From positions 1-49,884 of the forward strand of contig JARLGM010000032.1 in assembly GCA_031292755.1 (NCBI GenBank): a stretch of 49,884 nucleotides of DNA, written 5' to 3'. Position numbers and translations under genes: made by a program. The DNA comes from Candidatus Sulfopaludibacter sp. GTDB taxonomy: Bacteria > Acidobacteriota > Terriglobia > Bryobacterales > Bryobacteraceae. The number at the start of each line of letters is the position of its first letter. The first letter of the stretch is position 1. Shown one piece after another: positions 1 through 7,168 of this stretch. Below the pieces are notes generated by a model. It had not been told where the DNA came from and searched no databases. It saw only the letters and a list, made by a program, of their open reading frames with translations.

Positions 1-69
1 TTTATCGTGGCACGAGATCGTCCAAATGTCCAGCACTTTCCGCTAATCAATTACAGTTATCTGGCCTGA

Positions 70-858
70 TCACAGGTGCGGAGTGAAGGTGGATTCAGCC
101 CCGAAGCGTTTGTAATCGCTGAAGGCAATGCGCAGGCGTTCGCGCTGAGGGCCGGTGCGAAACTGCAGGGTGTCGTCGGCATAGGTGTAGATGGGAAACC
201 AGTGCTTTCCATCGATGGGCTTGCGGATAGTGGTGAACCTGGGAAACAGATTCTCGCTCTTCATCGTGCGGATTTGGGGGACAGCCTGCCCCTGCATGCG
301 CACAATGTTGTACTCCTTCTGATCCACCCAGAGCATGCCGTCGAAAAAACGCTGGCCTTCCAGAATCTGGCGGGGGCGTACCTGCAGCACCCAACAATCC
401 ACGCCGTCCATGTTCTCTTCGCCGCGGAGTTTGGTTTCGTAGTTCCACAACTGGCTTTCGGTAAGCACCAGGGGCTGGATCTCGCGCACGTCGCGGAAAT
501 CTTCTTCCGTCATAATCAGGTTCTTCAGACTGTTCTGCGGCTTACCTATGAGTTGCTCGGTGCGCTCGTGCTTCGGCGAGAAGATGATATCGCGCACTTC
601 GCGATACTGGCCCCGCGCACCGCCGTTGCTGTCCAGTTCCTCAATCGTCACCGTCTGCCGGTAGGTGTAGTCGTTGCGCTCGGCCTCGGTTTCGGTCTCA
701 CGGTGCGCCACCAGTTTGGCGAGATTGGCGGGCGGATCGTCGGCACGCAAACCAAGCGGTCCCGCCATGAATGCTAGAATGAGCGCGATGGCCAACACGC
801 TCGGCGGTTTCCGGGCGGCTGCAGTGATCGGAGCGATCGCGCTGAGCGGGGTAGGCAT
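70..858 (-). CDS. Exported protein, LolA/outer-membrane-lipoprotein-sorting-like
   Basis: The 262-residue product has an Arg-Lys pair, a hydrophobic run (VLAIALILAFMAGPLGLRA) and an Ala-Asp boundary that looks like a signal peptidase site near residue 39. The mature part is rich in beta-type stretches, with a segment (FFDGMLWVDQKEYNIVRMQG) typical of LolA-like lipid-binding folds in acidobacterial secreted proteins. The C-terminus (SDYKRFGAEST) resembles that of the exported protein at 27557-28393. The start is uncertain: the ATG at 858 lies inside the divergent CPBP gene, there is no clear ribosome site, and a GTG at 798 would still leave a signal peptide but without its positive N-region. 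The fold call is inference; no enzymatic motif is visible. Confidence 0.7.
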   Translation of the reverse strand: MPTPLSAIAPITAAARKPPSVLAIALILAFMAGPLGLRADDPPANLAKLVAHRETETEAERNDYTYRQTVTIEELDSNGGARGQYREVRDIIFSPKHERTEQLIGKPQNSLKNLIMTEEDFRDVREIQPLVLTESQLWNYETKLRGEENMDGVDCWVLQVRPRQILEGQRFFDGMLWVDQKEYNIVRMQGQAVPQIRTMKSENLFPRFTTIRKPIDGKHWFPIYTYADDTLQFRTGPQRERLRIAFSDYKRFGAESTFTPHL

Positions 859-1732
859 AGGTTATGCGCTCGTCAAAGGCATTCCTCTCCAGACGGCGTT
901 ACCGGTCATTGCCGCCTTTCTTGCCGAATATCCATTCTATCTGGTCGCCGGATTCCCGGAGGTGCGGGAGCGCCTGGCCGGACCGCGCCTGCCTGTATGG
1001 CTGGCAGCGTCGGCGATTTTGCCGTACCTGATCTGCTGTTGTGGCGGGATTCCGTTCCAATGGCTGGCGCTGACGCGCCTGGCGGCCCTGGCGATCGCTG
1101 TCTGCTTCTGGTACGCGATACTTCCGGCGGCGCCTTGGTCCGACGGCGCTTTCCTGGTGCTGATAGCCGCGGTGATGGTGGGGAAGTATTTCGATTTCAT
1201 CTACCCCGATGTCTACCGGCAGCACATCGCCATCCTGGGGCACATCGGTCTCTTTCATATGGCACTGCTGTCCCTGATGTTGGAACGGCGTGTACCCGAA
1301 ACGGGATTCGGTTTCCTGCCGACCGGGCGGGAGTGGCGCATCGGCATCGTCAATTTCCTGTTCTTCGTTCCGTGCGGCGCCGTGCTGGCGGTGGCGCTGC
1401 ACGCTACACATTTCGTGAGTCCGCGACTGCTCTGGGCCTCGGCCACATTCGTCGGGTTCTTGTGGGTGCTGGGGTTGGCCGAAGAGTTCTTCTTCCGCGG
1501 AGTGCTGCTCGGTTGGATGGAAGATTGGACCGGTCACGCCACGGCAGCCCTGGCCCTCAATTCGATTCTGTTCGGCTTGGTGCATTTCTGGTTCCGTGGA
1601 TGGCCTTGGGTGCCGATCGCGGCTGTCATGGGCTGGTTCTGCGGCCGGGCGCGGAACCAGGCGGGAAGCATCCGGGCCGGTGTCGTCACACACGCCCTGG
1701 TTGTGGCAACATGGCGCGCCTTCCTGTGGTAG
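779..1732 (+). CDS. CPBP family intramembrane metalloprotease
   Basis: A hydrophobic protein of about 317 residues with many membrane segments. The C-terminal half carries the CPBP (CAAX protease/bacteriocin-processing) motifs: Glu-Glu followed by Arg in AEEFFFRGVLLG (Glu 235 and 236), then FGLVHFWF with a conserved His near 269. In this family these residues bind a metal and cleave substrates within the membrane. Substrates in bacteria are mostly unknown, and nothing nearby names one. The start is ambiguous among ATGs at 767, 779 and 788. All of them overlap the 5' end of the divergent gene on the minus strand, so at least one of the two starts may be annotated too far upstream. Confidence 0.85.
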   Translation: MSAMANTLGGFRAAAVIGAIALSGVGIGYALVKGIPLQTALPVIAAFLAEYPFYLVAGFPEVRERLAGPRLPVWLAASAILPYLICCCGGIPFQWLALTRLAALAIAVCFWYAILPAAPWSDGAFLVLIAAVMVGKYFDFIYPDVYRQHIAILGHIGLFHMALLSLMLERRVPETGFGFLPTGREWRIGIVNFLFFVPCGAVLAVALHATHFVSPRLLWASATFVGFLWVLGLAEEFFFRGVLLGWMEDWTGHATAALALNSILFGLVHFWFRGWPWVPIAAVMGWFCGRARNQAGSIRAGVVTHALVVATWRAFLW

Positions 1733-1750
1733 CGGTACAATCCAGTTTCT

Positions 1751-2644
1751 ATGGCAAAACTTGGATTTCTGGGACTGGGGCTCATGGGGTATCCCATGGC
1801 TCGCAATCTTCTGCGCGCAGGGCACGAGGTGGCGCTCTGGTCGAACACCGCCGATAAGGCCCGTAAGCTCGCCGCCGAGGCGGGCGGAAAGGCCTGCGAT
1901 ACACCTCGCGAGGTGGCACAGAATGCCGACTTCATTTTCCTTTGCGTCGGCGACACCAAAATGGCGGGCAATGTCATTCTGGGAGATGAGGGTGTAGTCC
2001 ACGGGGCCCATCCGGGAACTACCGTAGCCGACGCCAGCACCATCAGCCCGAGCGAAAGCCGCAAGATTGGACAGGCTCTCCATGCCAAAGGTGTAGAGTT
2101 TCTCGACGCTCCCTGCACCGGATCGACTCCCGGCGCCGAGGGCGGCACTCTCACCTTCATGGTGGGAGGCGATCAGACCGTCTTTGAAAAAACAAAACCG
2201 TTCCTGGAAGCGATGGGGAAACGGCTCTACTACTGTGGGCCGGCGGGCATGGGCCTGCAGGCCAAATTGACTCAGAACCTTATTCTTTGCAACATCGCCA
2301 TGGCCTTCAACGAAGGTATGGTGCTGGCGGCAAAGGGGGGAATCGAACCCAAACTGATGCTCGACATCCTGGATAATAGTGCTGCCAAGAGCGGTTTGAT
2401 CTCATATAAAGCGCCGTTCGTGCTTCGCCGGGACTTCCAGGCCAACTTCTCTACCAAGTGGATGCATAAGGATATCGGGCTCATGATGGAGTCGGGGAAA
2501 GAACTAGGAGTACCATTACTTTTGACTGGTTTAACCCAACAGCTCTTCCAGACGGCCATCAGCGCAGGCCACGCCGACGAGGATTTCTGCTCTACTATCA
2601 AGGTTTTAGAGGAATTGGCAGGGGTAGAAGTAAAATCCCAATAA
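1751..2644 (+). CDS. NAD(P)-dependent oxidoreductase, beta-hydroxyacid dehydrogenase family
   Basis: The 297-residue protein begins with a Rossmann nucleotide-binding motif (GFLGLGLMGYPMA) and has the family substrate-binding segment DAPCTGSTPGAEGGTLTFMV. A Lys in the AKLTQNLI segment corresponds to the catalytic Lys of 3-hydroxyisobutyrate dehydrogenase, and MHKDIGLMME matches the C-terminal helical domain. The length is normal for the family. Members reduce or oxidise short beta-hydroxyacids such as 3-hydroxyisobutyrate, tartronate semialdehyde or succinic semialdehyde; the substrate cannot be told from sequence. A TACAAT -10-like box lies about 15 bases before the start codon, inside the end of the CPBP gene, so an own promoter is possible. 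Confidence 0.88.
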   Translation: MAKLGFLGLGLMGYPMARNLLRAGHEVALWSNTADKARKLAAEAGGKACDTPREVAQNADFIFLCVGDTKMAGNVILGDEGVVHGAHPGTTVADASTISPSESRKIGQALHAKGVEFLDAPCTGSTPGAEGGTLTFMVGGDQTVFEKTKPFLEAMGKRLYYCGPAGMGLQAKLTQNLILCNIAMAFNEGMVLAAKGGIEPKLMLDILDNSAAKSGLISYKAPFVLRRDFQANFSTKWMHKDIGLMMESGKELGVPLLLTGLTQQLFQTAISAGHADEDFCSTIKVLEELAGVEVKSQ

Positions 2645-2661
2645 AAAAATACAAATTTCTG

Positions 2662-2690
2662 TTGATTCCAAAATCAGAATATACTAGTAT
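2662..2690 (+). promoter_or_regulatory. Candidate sigma-70 promoter upstream of dxr
   Basis: TTGATT (2662-2667) and TAGTAT (2685-2690) are separated by 17 bases in an AT-rich island that stands out from the GC-rich surroundings. Transcription would start near 2697, just before the structured segment at 2700. The region also holds ATTCCAA/TTGGAAT arms (2665-2671 and 2690-2696) around a palindrome ATACTAGTAT (2681-2690), which could be an operator overlapping the -10 box. Confidence 0.5.
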
Positions 2691-2699
2691 TGGAATTAA

Positions 2700-2800
2700 G
2701 CCGGGGAGGCAACTCCCACCAAAGCGAGACTAACCTCTAAATAAAAGACCCCTGAAGCAATCCTCCCCGGCGCCCGAAAGGGTTTAGAGGCCTTCCCCAA
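2700..2800 (+). promoter_or_regulatory. Candidate structured leader RNA (pseudoknot) upstream of dxr
   Basis: GCCGGGGAGG (2700-2709) is exactly complementary to CCTCCCCGGC (2762-2771). CCTCTAAA (2734-2741) is exactly complementary to TTTAGAGG (2783-2790). The two stems interleave, giving an H-type pseudoknot topology. A small CCC-GAAA-GGG hairpin (2773-2782) sits between the last two arms. GGGAG-GCAA-CTCCC (2704-2717) is an alternative hairpin that excludes the first stem. An A-rich run follows at 2799. The segment begins at the predicted transcription start and lies about 105 bases before dxr, so it could be a 5' leader or a short separate RNA. I could not match it to a known riboswitch or ribozyme class. 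Confidence 0.35.
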
Positions 2801-2905
2801 AAAAAGAAACCAAGAAAGAGTTGGCCATTCGTTCGGGGCGTTCCCGGTTCGGTTTGGAGGGCTGCGTGATATTATGGCAGATACGCTCGCCAAGAGACGC
2901 CGCGA

Positions 2906-4096
2906 ATGAAAACTCTCACCGTTCTGGGTTCCACCGGGTCGATCGGAACCAACACGCTGGACGTGGTTCGGCGCAGCCGCCACCAGTACCAGGTGTATGC
3001 GTTAGCCGCTGGCCGGAACGTCGAAACCCTGGCTGCCCAAATCCTGGAGTTTCGCCCCAGCGTGGCGGTTGTCGCGACTTCCGAGGCTCTGGCTCGTCTA
3101 TCGCAAAGACTGACGGAAGCCGGCCTTCCGCGCGCGGAGTGGCCGGAACTGCTGCATGGGGATGCGGCCAGAGTGGAGATTGCCACAGCGGCGGTAGTGG
3201 ATACGGTGATTTCGGCCATTGTAGGAGTGGCCGGCCTGGAAGCCACCTATGAAGCTCTGCGCCGCGGCAAACGGGTAGGTCTGGCGAACAAGGAAGTCCT
3301 GGTTTCGGGCGGCCAACTGGTGATGCAGGCTGTCCGGGAATACGGAGCGGAGTTGGTTCCCGTGGACAGCGAACACAATGGCGCCCATCAGTGTCTGCGG
3401 GCGGGAAATCGCGAGGCGGTGTCCAAACTGATCCTTACGGCATCAGGTGGGCCATTTCGGAACACTCCGACGGAGGCTTTGGCGCGCGTGACACCGGAGC
3501 AGGCTTTGAATCATCCAACATGGAAGATGGGGAATCGCATTACCATCGATTCCGCCACTTTGATGAACAAAGGATTCGAAGTAATCGAGGCGTGCTGGCT
3601 GTTCGATTTCGCACCAAACCAGATCGATGTTGTGATTCACCCGCAGTCCAGCGTGCATGCCATGATCGAATACAGCGATGGCAGCGTGCTTGCCCAGGTT
3701 TCAGCGACGGACATGCGCATGCCGATACAATATGCGCTGACCTATCCGGACCGGTGCGAAGCGCCGGTGCCGAAGGTGGACTGGAGCAAAGCCAAAAGCT
3801 GGGAGTTCTATCCGCCTGATTATGATAAGTTTCCACTACTCCGGCTGGCATACCAGTGCCAGGAGACAGGCGGCTCGGCGACCTGCACGCTGAACGCTGC
3901 CGACGAAGTGGCTGTAGAGGCATTTTTGCAGGGTAAAATCGCGTTCCCGGCCATCGCTGAGGTGGTAGCCGAAACGCTGGCCAGGATTCCCGTCCGTCAC
4001 CCGCGGAGTATTGGCGAAATCCTGGAGATTGACGGGGAGTCGCGGCTGCGGGCGCGGGAACTGGTGATGGCGCGCGCGGGAGTTGTGACAGCGTAG
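2906..4096 (+). CDS. dxr: 1-deoxy-D-xylulose 5-phosphate reductoisomerase
   Basis: Converts 1-deoxy-D-xylulose 5-phosphate to 2-C-methyl-D-erythritol 4-phosphate with NADPH, the committed step of the MEP isoprenoid pathway; cytosolic. The 396-residue length is normal. Visible motifs are the NADPH-binding GSTGSIGTNTLDVV at the N-terminus, LANKEVLVSGG, the metal/substrate segment PVDSEHNGAHQCL, LTASGGPFR, and the conserved block with HPTWKMG, TIDSATLMNKG and HPQSSVHA. The start ATG at 2906 places the Rossmann motif at the usual distance. The rseP start follows the stop by four bases, so the two are probably cotranscribed from the promoter at 2662-2690. Confidence 0.97.
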   Translation: MKTLTVLGSTGSIGTNTLDVVRRSRHQYQVYALAAGRNVETLAAQILEFRPSVAVVATSEALARLSQRLTEAGLPRAEWPELLHGDAARVEIATAAVVDTVISAIVGVAGLEATYEALRRGKRVGLANKEVLVSGGQLVMQAVREYGAELVPVDSEHNGAHQCLRAGNREAVSKLILTASGGPFRNTPTEALARVTPEQALNHPTWKMGNRITIDSATLMNKGFEVIEACWLFDFAPNQIDVVIHPQSSVHAMIEYSDGSVLAQVSATDMRMPIQYALTYPDRCEAPVPKVDWSKAKSWEFYPPDYDKFPLLRLAYQCQETGGSATCTLNAADEVAVEAFLQGKIAFPAIAEVVAETLARIPVRHPRSIGEILEIDGESRLRARELVMARAGVVTA

Positions 4097-4100
4097 ACAT

Positions 4101-5477
4101 ATGCTAGAGACTGGCGAAAGCATTCTGTGGCTGCTGGTCCTCATCGGGGTCATGATCATGATCCACGAATTGGGGCATTTCTGGGCAGCTCGTTATTTCG
4201 ATGTGAAGGTGGAGGCATTCAGCTTCGGATTCGGTCCGCGGCTGTTCGGTTTCCGGCGTGGCGAGACGGATTACCGGGTGTCGCTTATCCTTTTCGGCGG
4301 CTATGTGAAAATGGCCGGCGAAATGGAGGGCGTCAACATGGAGGGTTATGCCAACGTGTCCGCTCCGCCCGCAGAGGGAGCCGAAGCTCCCGATCCGCGG
4401 AGCCTGTTCGCCAAGCCCCGATGGCAGCGGCTGATCATTGCCTTCGCGGGACCGTTCATGAATGTGGTGCTGGCGGTCGGCCTGTTGACCGGCCTCTACA
4501 TGGTGAAGTACGAACGGGTTTCCGATGCGGATCTGGATCCGGTGATCGGTCACGTGATGGCCGATTCCCCCGCCGCCAAGGCGGGCATCCGCGACGGCGA
4601 CCGCATCGTCAAGCTGGACGGGAAAGACAAGCCAACATGGAAAGACGTGGGCCTGGAGGAGATCTCCAGTGCCTATCGCCCCATGTACCTCACGATTGAG
4701 CGCGCCGGTAAGCGTTTCGACACCGTGGTGACGCCGACCCTGAGCGAAGCCCTGGGGGTAGGATACGCCGGTTGGGAAGAGCGCGGCGAGATGGAACTGG
4801 ATGAGGTGGATGCCAATCTGCCTGCTTACAAAGCGGGGCTGCGGAAAGGCGATGTAGTCCTCACCCTGAATGGCCAGCCGATGCACTCCAACTACCGGTT
4901 CTACGAAGTCACCAAGAACAGCGGCGGCAAAACGCTCGATATCGTGTATGTCCGCAACGGCGAGAAGCACGAGGTGGTGGTACAGCCGGAGTACAGCCGG
5001 AGCGACGGTCCGGCCCGCTGGATGATCGGCGTGCGTCCACGGCCCAAGCTCACGATCATCACCACGCGCCTGGCTTTCCCGGAGGCGCTGTCCGAATCGG
5101 TGCGGGAAAACGAGGAAGGCGCCACGCTCATCGTCAAAGTGCTGCAAGGCATGATTGAGCGGCGCATGTCCACAAAGAATCTGACGGGCCCGGTTGGCTT
5201 GGCGCAACTCTCGGGACAGGCGGCCAAAGAAGGGCCGTCGGCATATTTTTCGCTGATGTCGATGGTCAGCCTCAACCTGGCCATCTTCAACCTTCTGCCG
5301 ATCCCTATCCTGGATGGCGGCACCATCCTGATGCTGCTGGTGGAGATGGTCATGCGGCGCGACCTGAGCCTGAATGTCAAGGAACTGGTATTCAAGGTCG
5401 GATTCGTATTCATCATGGTGATCATGGCGTTTGTCATTTTCAATGACATTTCCAAGATCGTCCTTCCTCCGGGATAA
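4101..5477 (+). CDS. rseP: RIP metalloprotease RseP (site-2 protease)
   Basis: Inner-membrane zinc protease that cleaves transmembrane substrates, classically anti-sigma factors after a first cut, and remnant signal peptides. The 458-residue protein has HELGH at residues 22-26 in the first membrane segment and LDG at 404-406 in the third, the two zinc-site motifs of the family. Two PDZ-like domains are visible between them, at roughly residues 145-220 (containing SPAAKAGIRDGDRIVKLDG) and 230-310 (containing YKAGLRKGDVVLTLNG). Pairing dxr with rseP is a common bacterial arrangement. No sigma/anti-sigma pair is visible in the window to suggest the substrate. Confidence 0.96.
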   Translation: MLETGESILWLLVLIGVMIMIHELGHFWAARYFDVKVEAFSFGFGPRLFGFRRGETDYRVSLILFGGYVKMAGEMEGVNMEGYANVSAPPAEGAEAPDPRSLFAKPRWQRLIIAFAGPFMNVVLAVGLLTGLYMVKYERVSDADLDPVIGHVMADSPAAKAGIRDGDRIVKLDGKDKPTWKDVGLEEISSAYRPMYLTIERAGKRFDTVVTPTLSEALGVGYAGWEERGEMELDEVDANLPAYKAGLRKGDVVLTLNGQPMHSNYRFYEVTKNSGGKTLDIVYVRNGEKHEVVVQPEYSRSDGPARWMIGVRPRPKLTIITTRLAFPEALSESVRENEEGATLIVKVLQGMIERRMSTKNLTGPVGLAQLSGQAAKEGPSAYFSLMSMVSLNLAIFNLLPIPILDGGTILMLLVEMVMRRDLSLNVKELVFKVGFVFIMVIMAFVIFNDISKIVLPPG

Positions 5478-5535
5478 GTGAAACACATTGAATCCTGCTC
5501 CGGTGGCGAATCATCTGGTAAGCTGTTCCTCGTCC

Positions 5536-7110
5536 ATGCACTGTACCTGCGTCCGTCATACCGACCTGCCACACACTACGCAGTTGTTCGCGGACGTGCT
5601 CTATCATCCCGATCGTACTGCCGGCTTTTATCACTATCCCATTCGAGATCTGGAAGCCTATCGTGCGGCCGCGGCGGAGATTCGCTTCAGTGACACCGAA
5701 CGCGCGACCCTGGTGACAGCGTTGCGGGTGCAGAACCCCGCCGGGCCATCCCTGGAGCGGCTGGCGCAGCCCGGAACCGTAGCGGTGGTGACCGGCCAGC
5801 AGGTGGGCTTGTTTTCCGGACCGGCTTACACGATTTACAAGGCCCTGCATGCCGCCAAACTGGCGGAATGGCTCACGGCCAACGGAATTCCCGCCGTGCC
5901 GGTGTTTTGGCTGGCCACCGAGGACCACGACTTCGCGGAAGTCAATCACGTCTGGGTCTTCGACGGCGAACACCATCCGCACAAGCTGGAAATGCGCCGG
6001 ACGGCCGGTTCCCAGCCGGTTGGCCACGTTACCCTGGTGGCGCCGCCCCTGCGGGAATTGCGCACCGCCCTGCACGGGTTGCCGTTTGGTGAAGAAGTAG
6101 CCGATGCCGTGGAAGATGCCTACCGTGCCGGCAGCACCATGGGCAAAGCGTTCGGCGAACTGGTGCGCGCGCTTCTGACACGGCACGACATTTTACAAGT
6201 GGATCCACTGCTGCCGGAGTTTCGCCGGCTTGCCGCGCCGGCCCTCCGCCGTGCCGTGGAGGCCGGGCCGGAGTTGAACGCGCGCGTGCTGGAGCGGAAC
6301 CGGGAACTGGTTGGCGCGGGCTATCATACGCAGGTCCATGTGGAAGAACAGACCTCCCTGGTGTTCCTGCTGGAGGGTGACAAGCGGCTGGGATTGCGCC
6401 GGCACGGCGACGAGTATGGTCTGAACGGCCGGCGCTTCACCGCGGCGGAACTGATGGACCGGGCAGCCGATCTTTCGCCAAACGCACTGCTGCGGCCCGT
6501 GGTGCAGGATTTCATGATTCCCACGGTGGCCTATATCGGCGGCCCCGCGGAAGTGGCATACCTGGCGCAAAGCGAGCCCATTTACCGCTCCCTGCTGGGG
6601 CGCATGCCGGTAGCGGTGCCGCGCAGCGGATTCACCATTCTGGATGAGCGCAGCGCCAAACGCATGGAACGCTACGGCCTGGCGTTGCTGGACTTCTTCC
6701 ATGGGGAAGACTCCCTGCGCGATCGAATCGCCGCGAAACTTGTGCCGCCCGCGCTGTCCGGCCGCCTGCGCGACACCATGGCGGTGGTGGATGGCGCCGT
6801 CGAGCGCTTGAAGGGCGACCTGCTGGCGTTCGATCCAACCCTGGCCAAGGCACTGGAGCGCAGCGCCCAAAAGGTGCGGCATCAATTTGCCAAAATCGAC
6901 AGCAAAGTGGGCCGCGAAGCCATGCGCCGCGATGAGCGTGGCAGGCACGATGCCGCTTCGCTGTACGGCCTGATTTTTCCCGAACGGCACCTGCAGGAGC
7001 GGCTCTACTCATTCCTGGCGTTTCTGGCCAAACACGGGCCGGACTTGACCGATCACATCTATGAGTCGATAGAGCTGGACTGCCCCGACCATCGTTTGAT
7101 GGTAGTGTGA
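5536..7110 (+). CDS. bshC: Putative cysteine ligase BshC (bacillithiol biosynthesis)
   Basis: BshC is required for the last step of bacillithiol synthesis, adding cysteine to glucosamine-malate. The protein shows family features: an early RHTDLP segment, VTGQQVGLFSGPAYTIYKAL, PVFWLATEDHDFAEVNHVW and a block with FMIPTVAYIGGPAEVAYLAQ. The coding frame is open back to a TTG at 5488, but the ATG at 5536 fits the family N-terminus better and leaves 524 residues, close to the usual length. It follows rseP by 58 bases on the same strand. bshA and bshB are not in the window. Low-molecular-weight thiol use is therefore inferred from this one gene. Confidence 0.93.
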   Translation: MHCTCVRHTDLPHTTQLFADVLYHPDRTAGFYHYPIRDLEAYRAAAAEIRFSDTERATLVTALRVQNPAGPSLERLAQPGTVAVVTGQQVGLFSGPAYTIYKALHAAKLAEWLTANGIPAVPVFWLATEDHDFAEVNHVWVFDGEHHPHKLEMRRTAGSQPVGHVTLVAPPLRELRTALHGLPFGEEVADAVEDAYRAGSTMGKAFGELVRALLTRHDILQVDPLLPEFRRLAAPALRRAVEAGPELNARVLERNRELVGAGYHTQVHVEEQTSLVFLLEGDKRLGLRRHGDEYGLNGRRFTAAELMDRAADLSPNALLRPVVQDFMIPTVAYIGGPAEVAYLAQSEPIYRSLLGRMPVAVPRSGFTILDERSAKRMERYGLALLDFFHGEDSLRDRIAAKLVPPALSGRLRDTMAVVDGAVERLKGDLLAFDPTLAKALERSAQKVRHQFAKIDSKVGREAMRRDERGRHDAASLYGLIFPERHLQERLYSFLAFLAKHGPDLTDHIYESIELDCPDHRLMVV

Positions 7111-7168
7111 AGGTGAGGCGGGCGAAGTGCATTCTCCCGTCTGTCACGGCCGGCTGCCACGCTGAAGC

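Noticed and set aside
899..2083. Minus-strand open frame of 394 residues opposite CPBP and the oxidoreductase
   Set aside because: It spans two real plus-strand genes and has no motif.
2700..2790. HDV-like ribozyme, 6S RNA or known riboswitch
   Set aside because: The topology loosely recalls HDV, but the first stem is too long and the expected catalytic C after the fourth stem is absent. The length is too short for 6S, and no known riboswitch core was recognised.
4104..5486. Long minus-strand open frame of 460 residues opposite rseP
   Set aside because: It is a His/Gln/Asp-rich shadow of the rseP codons, with no recognisable motif; rseP on the plus strand has all its catalytic residues.
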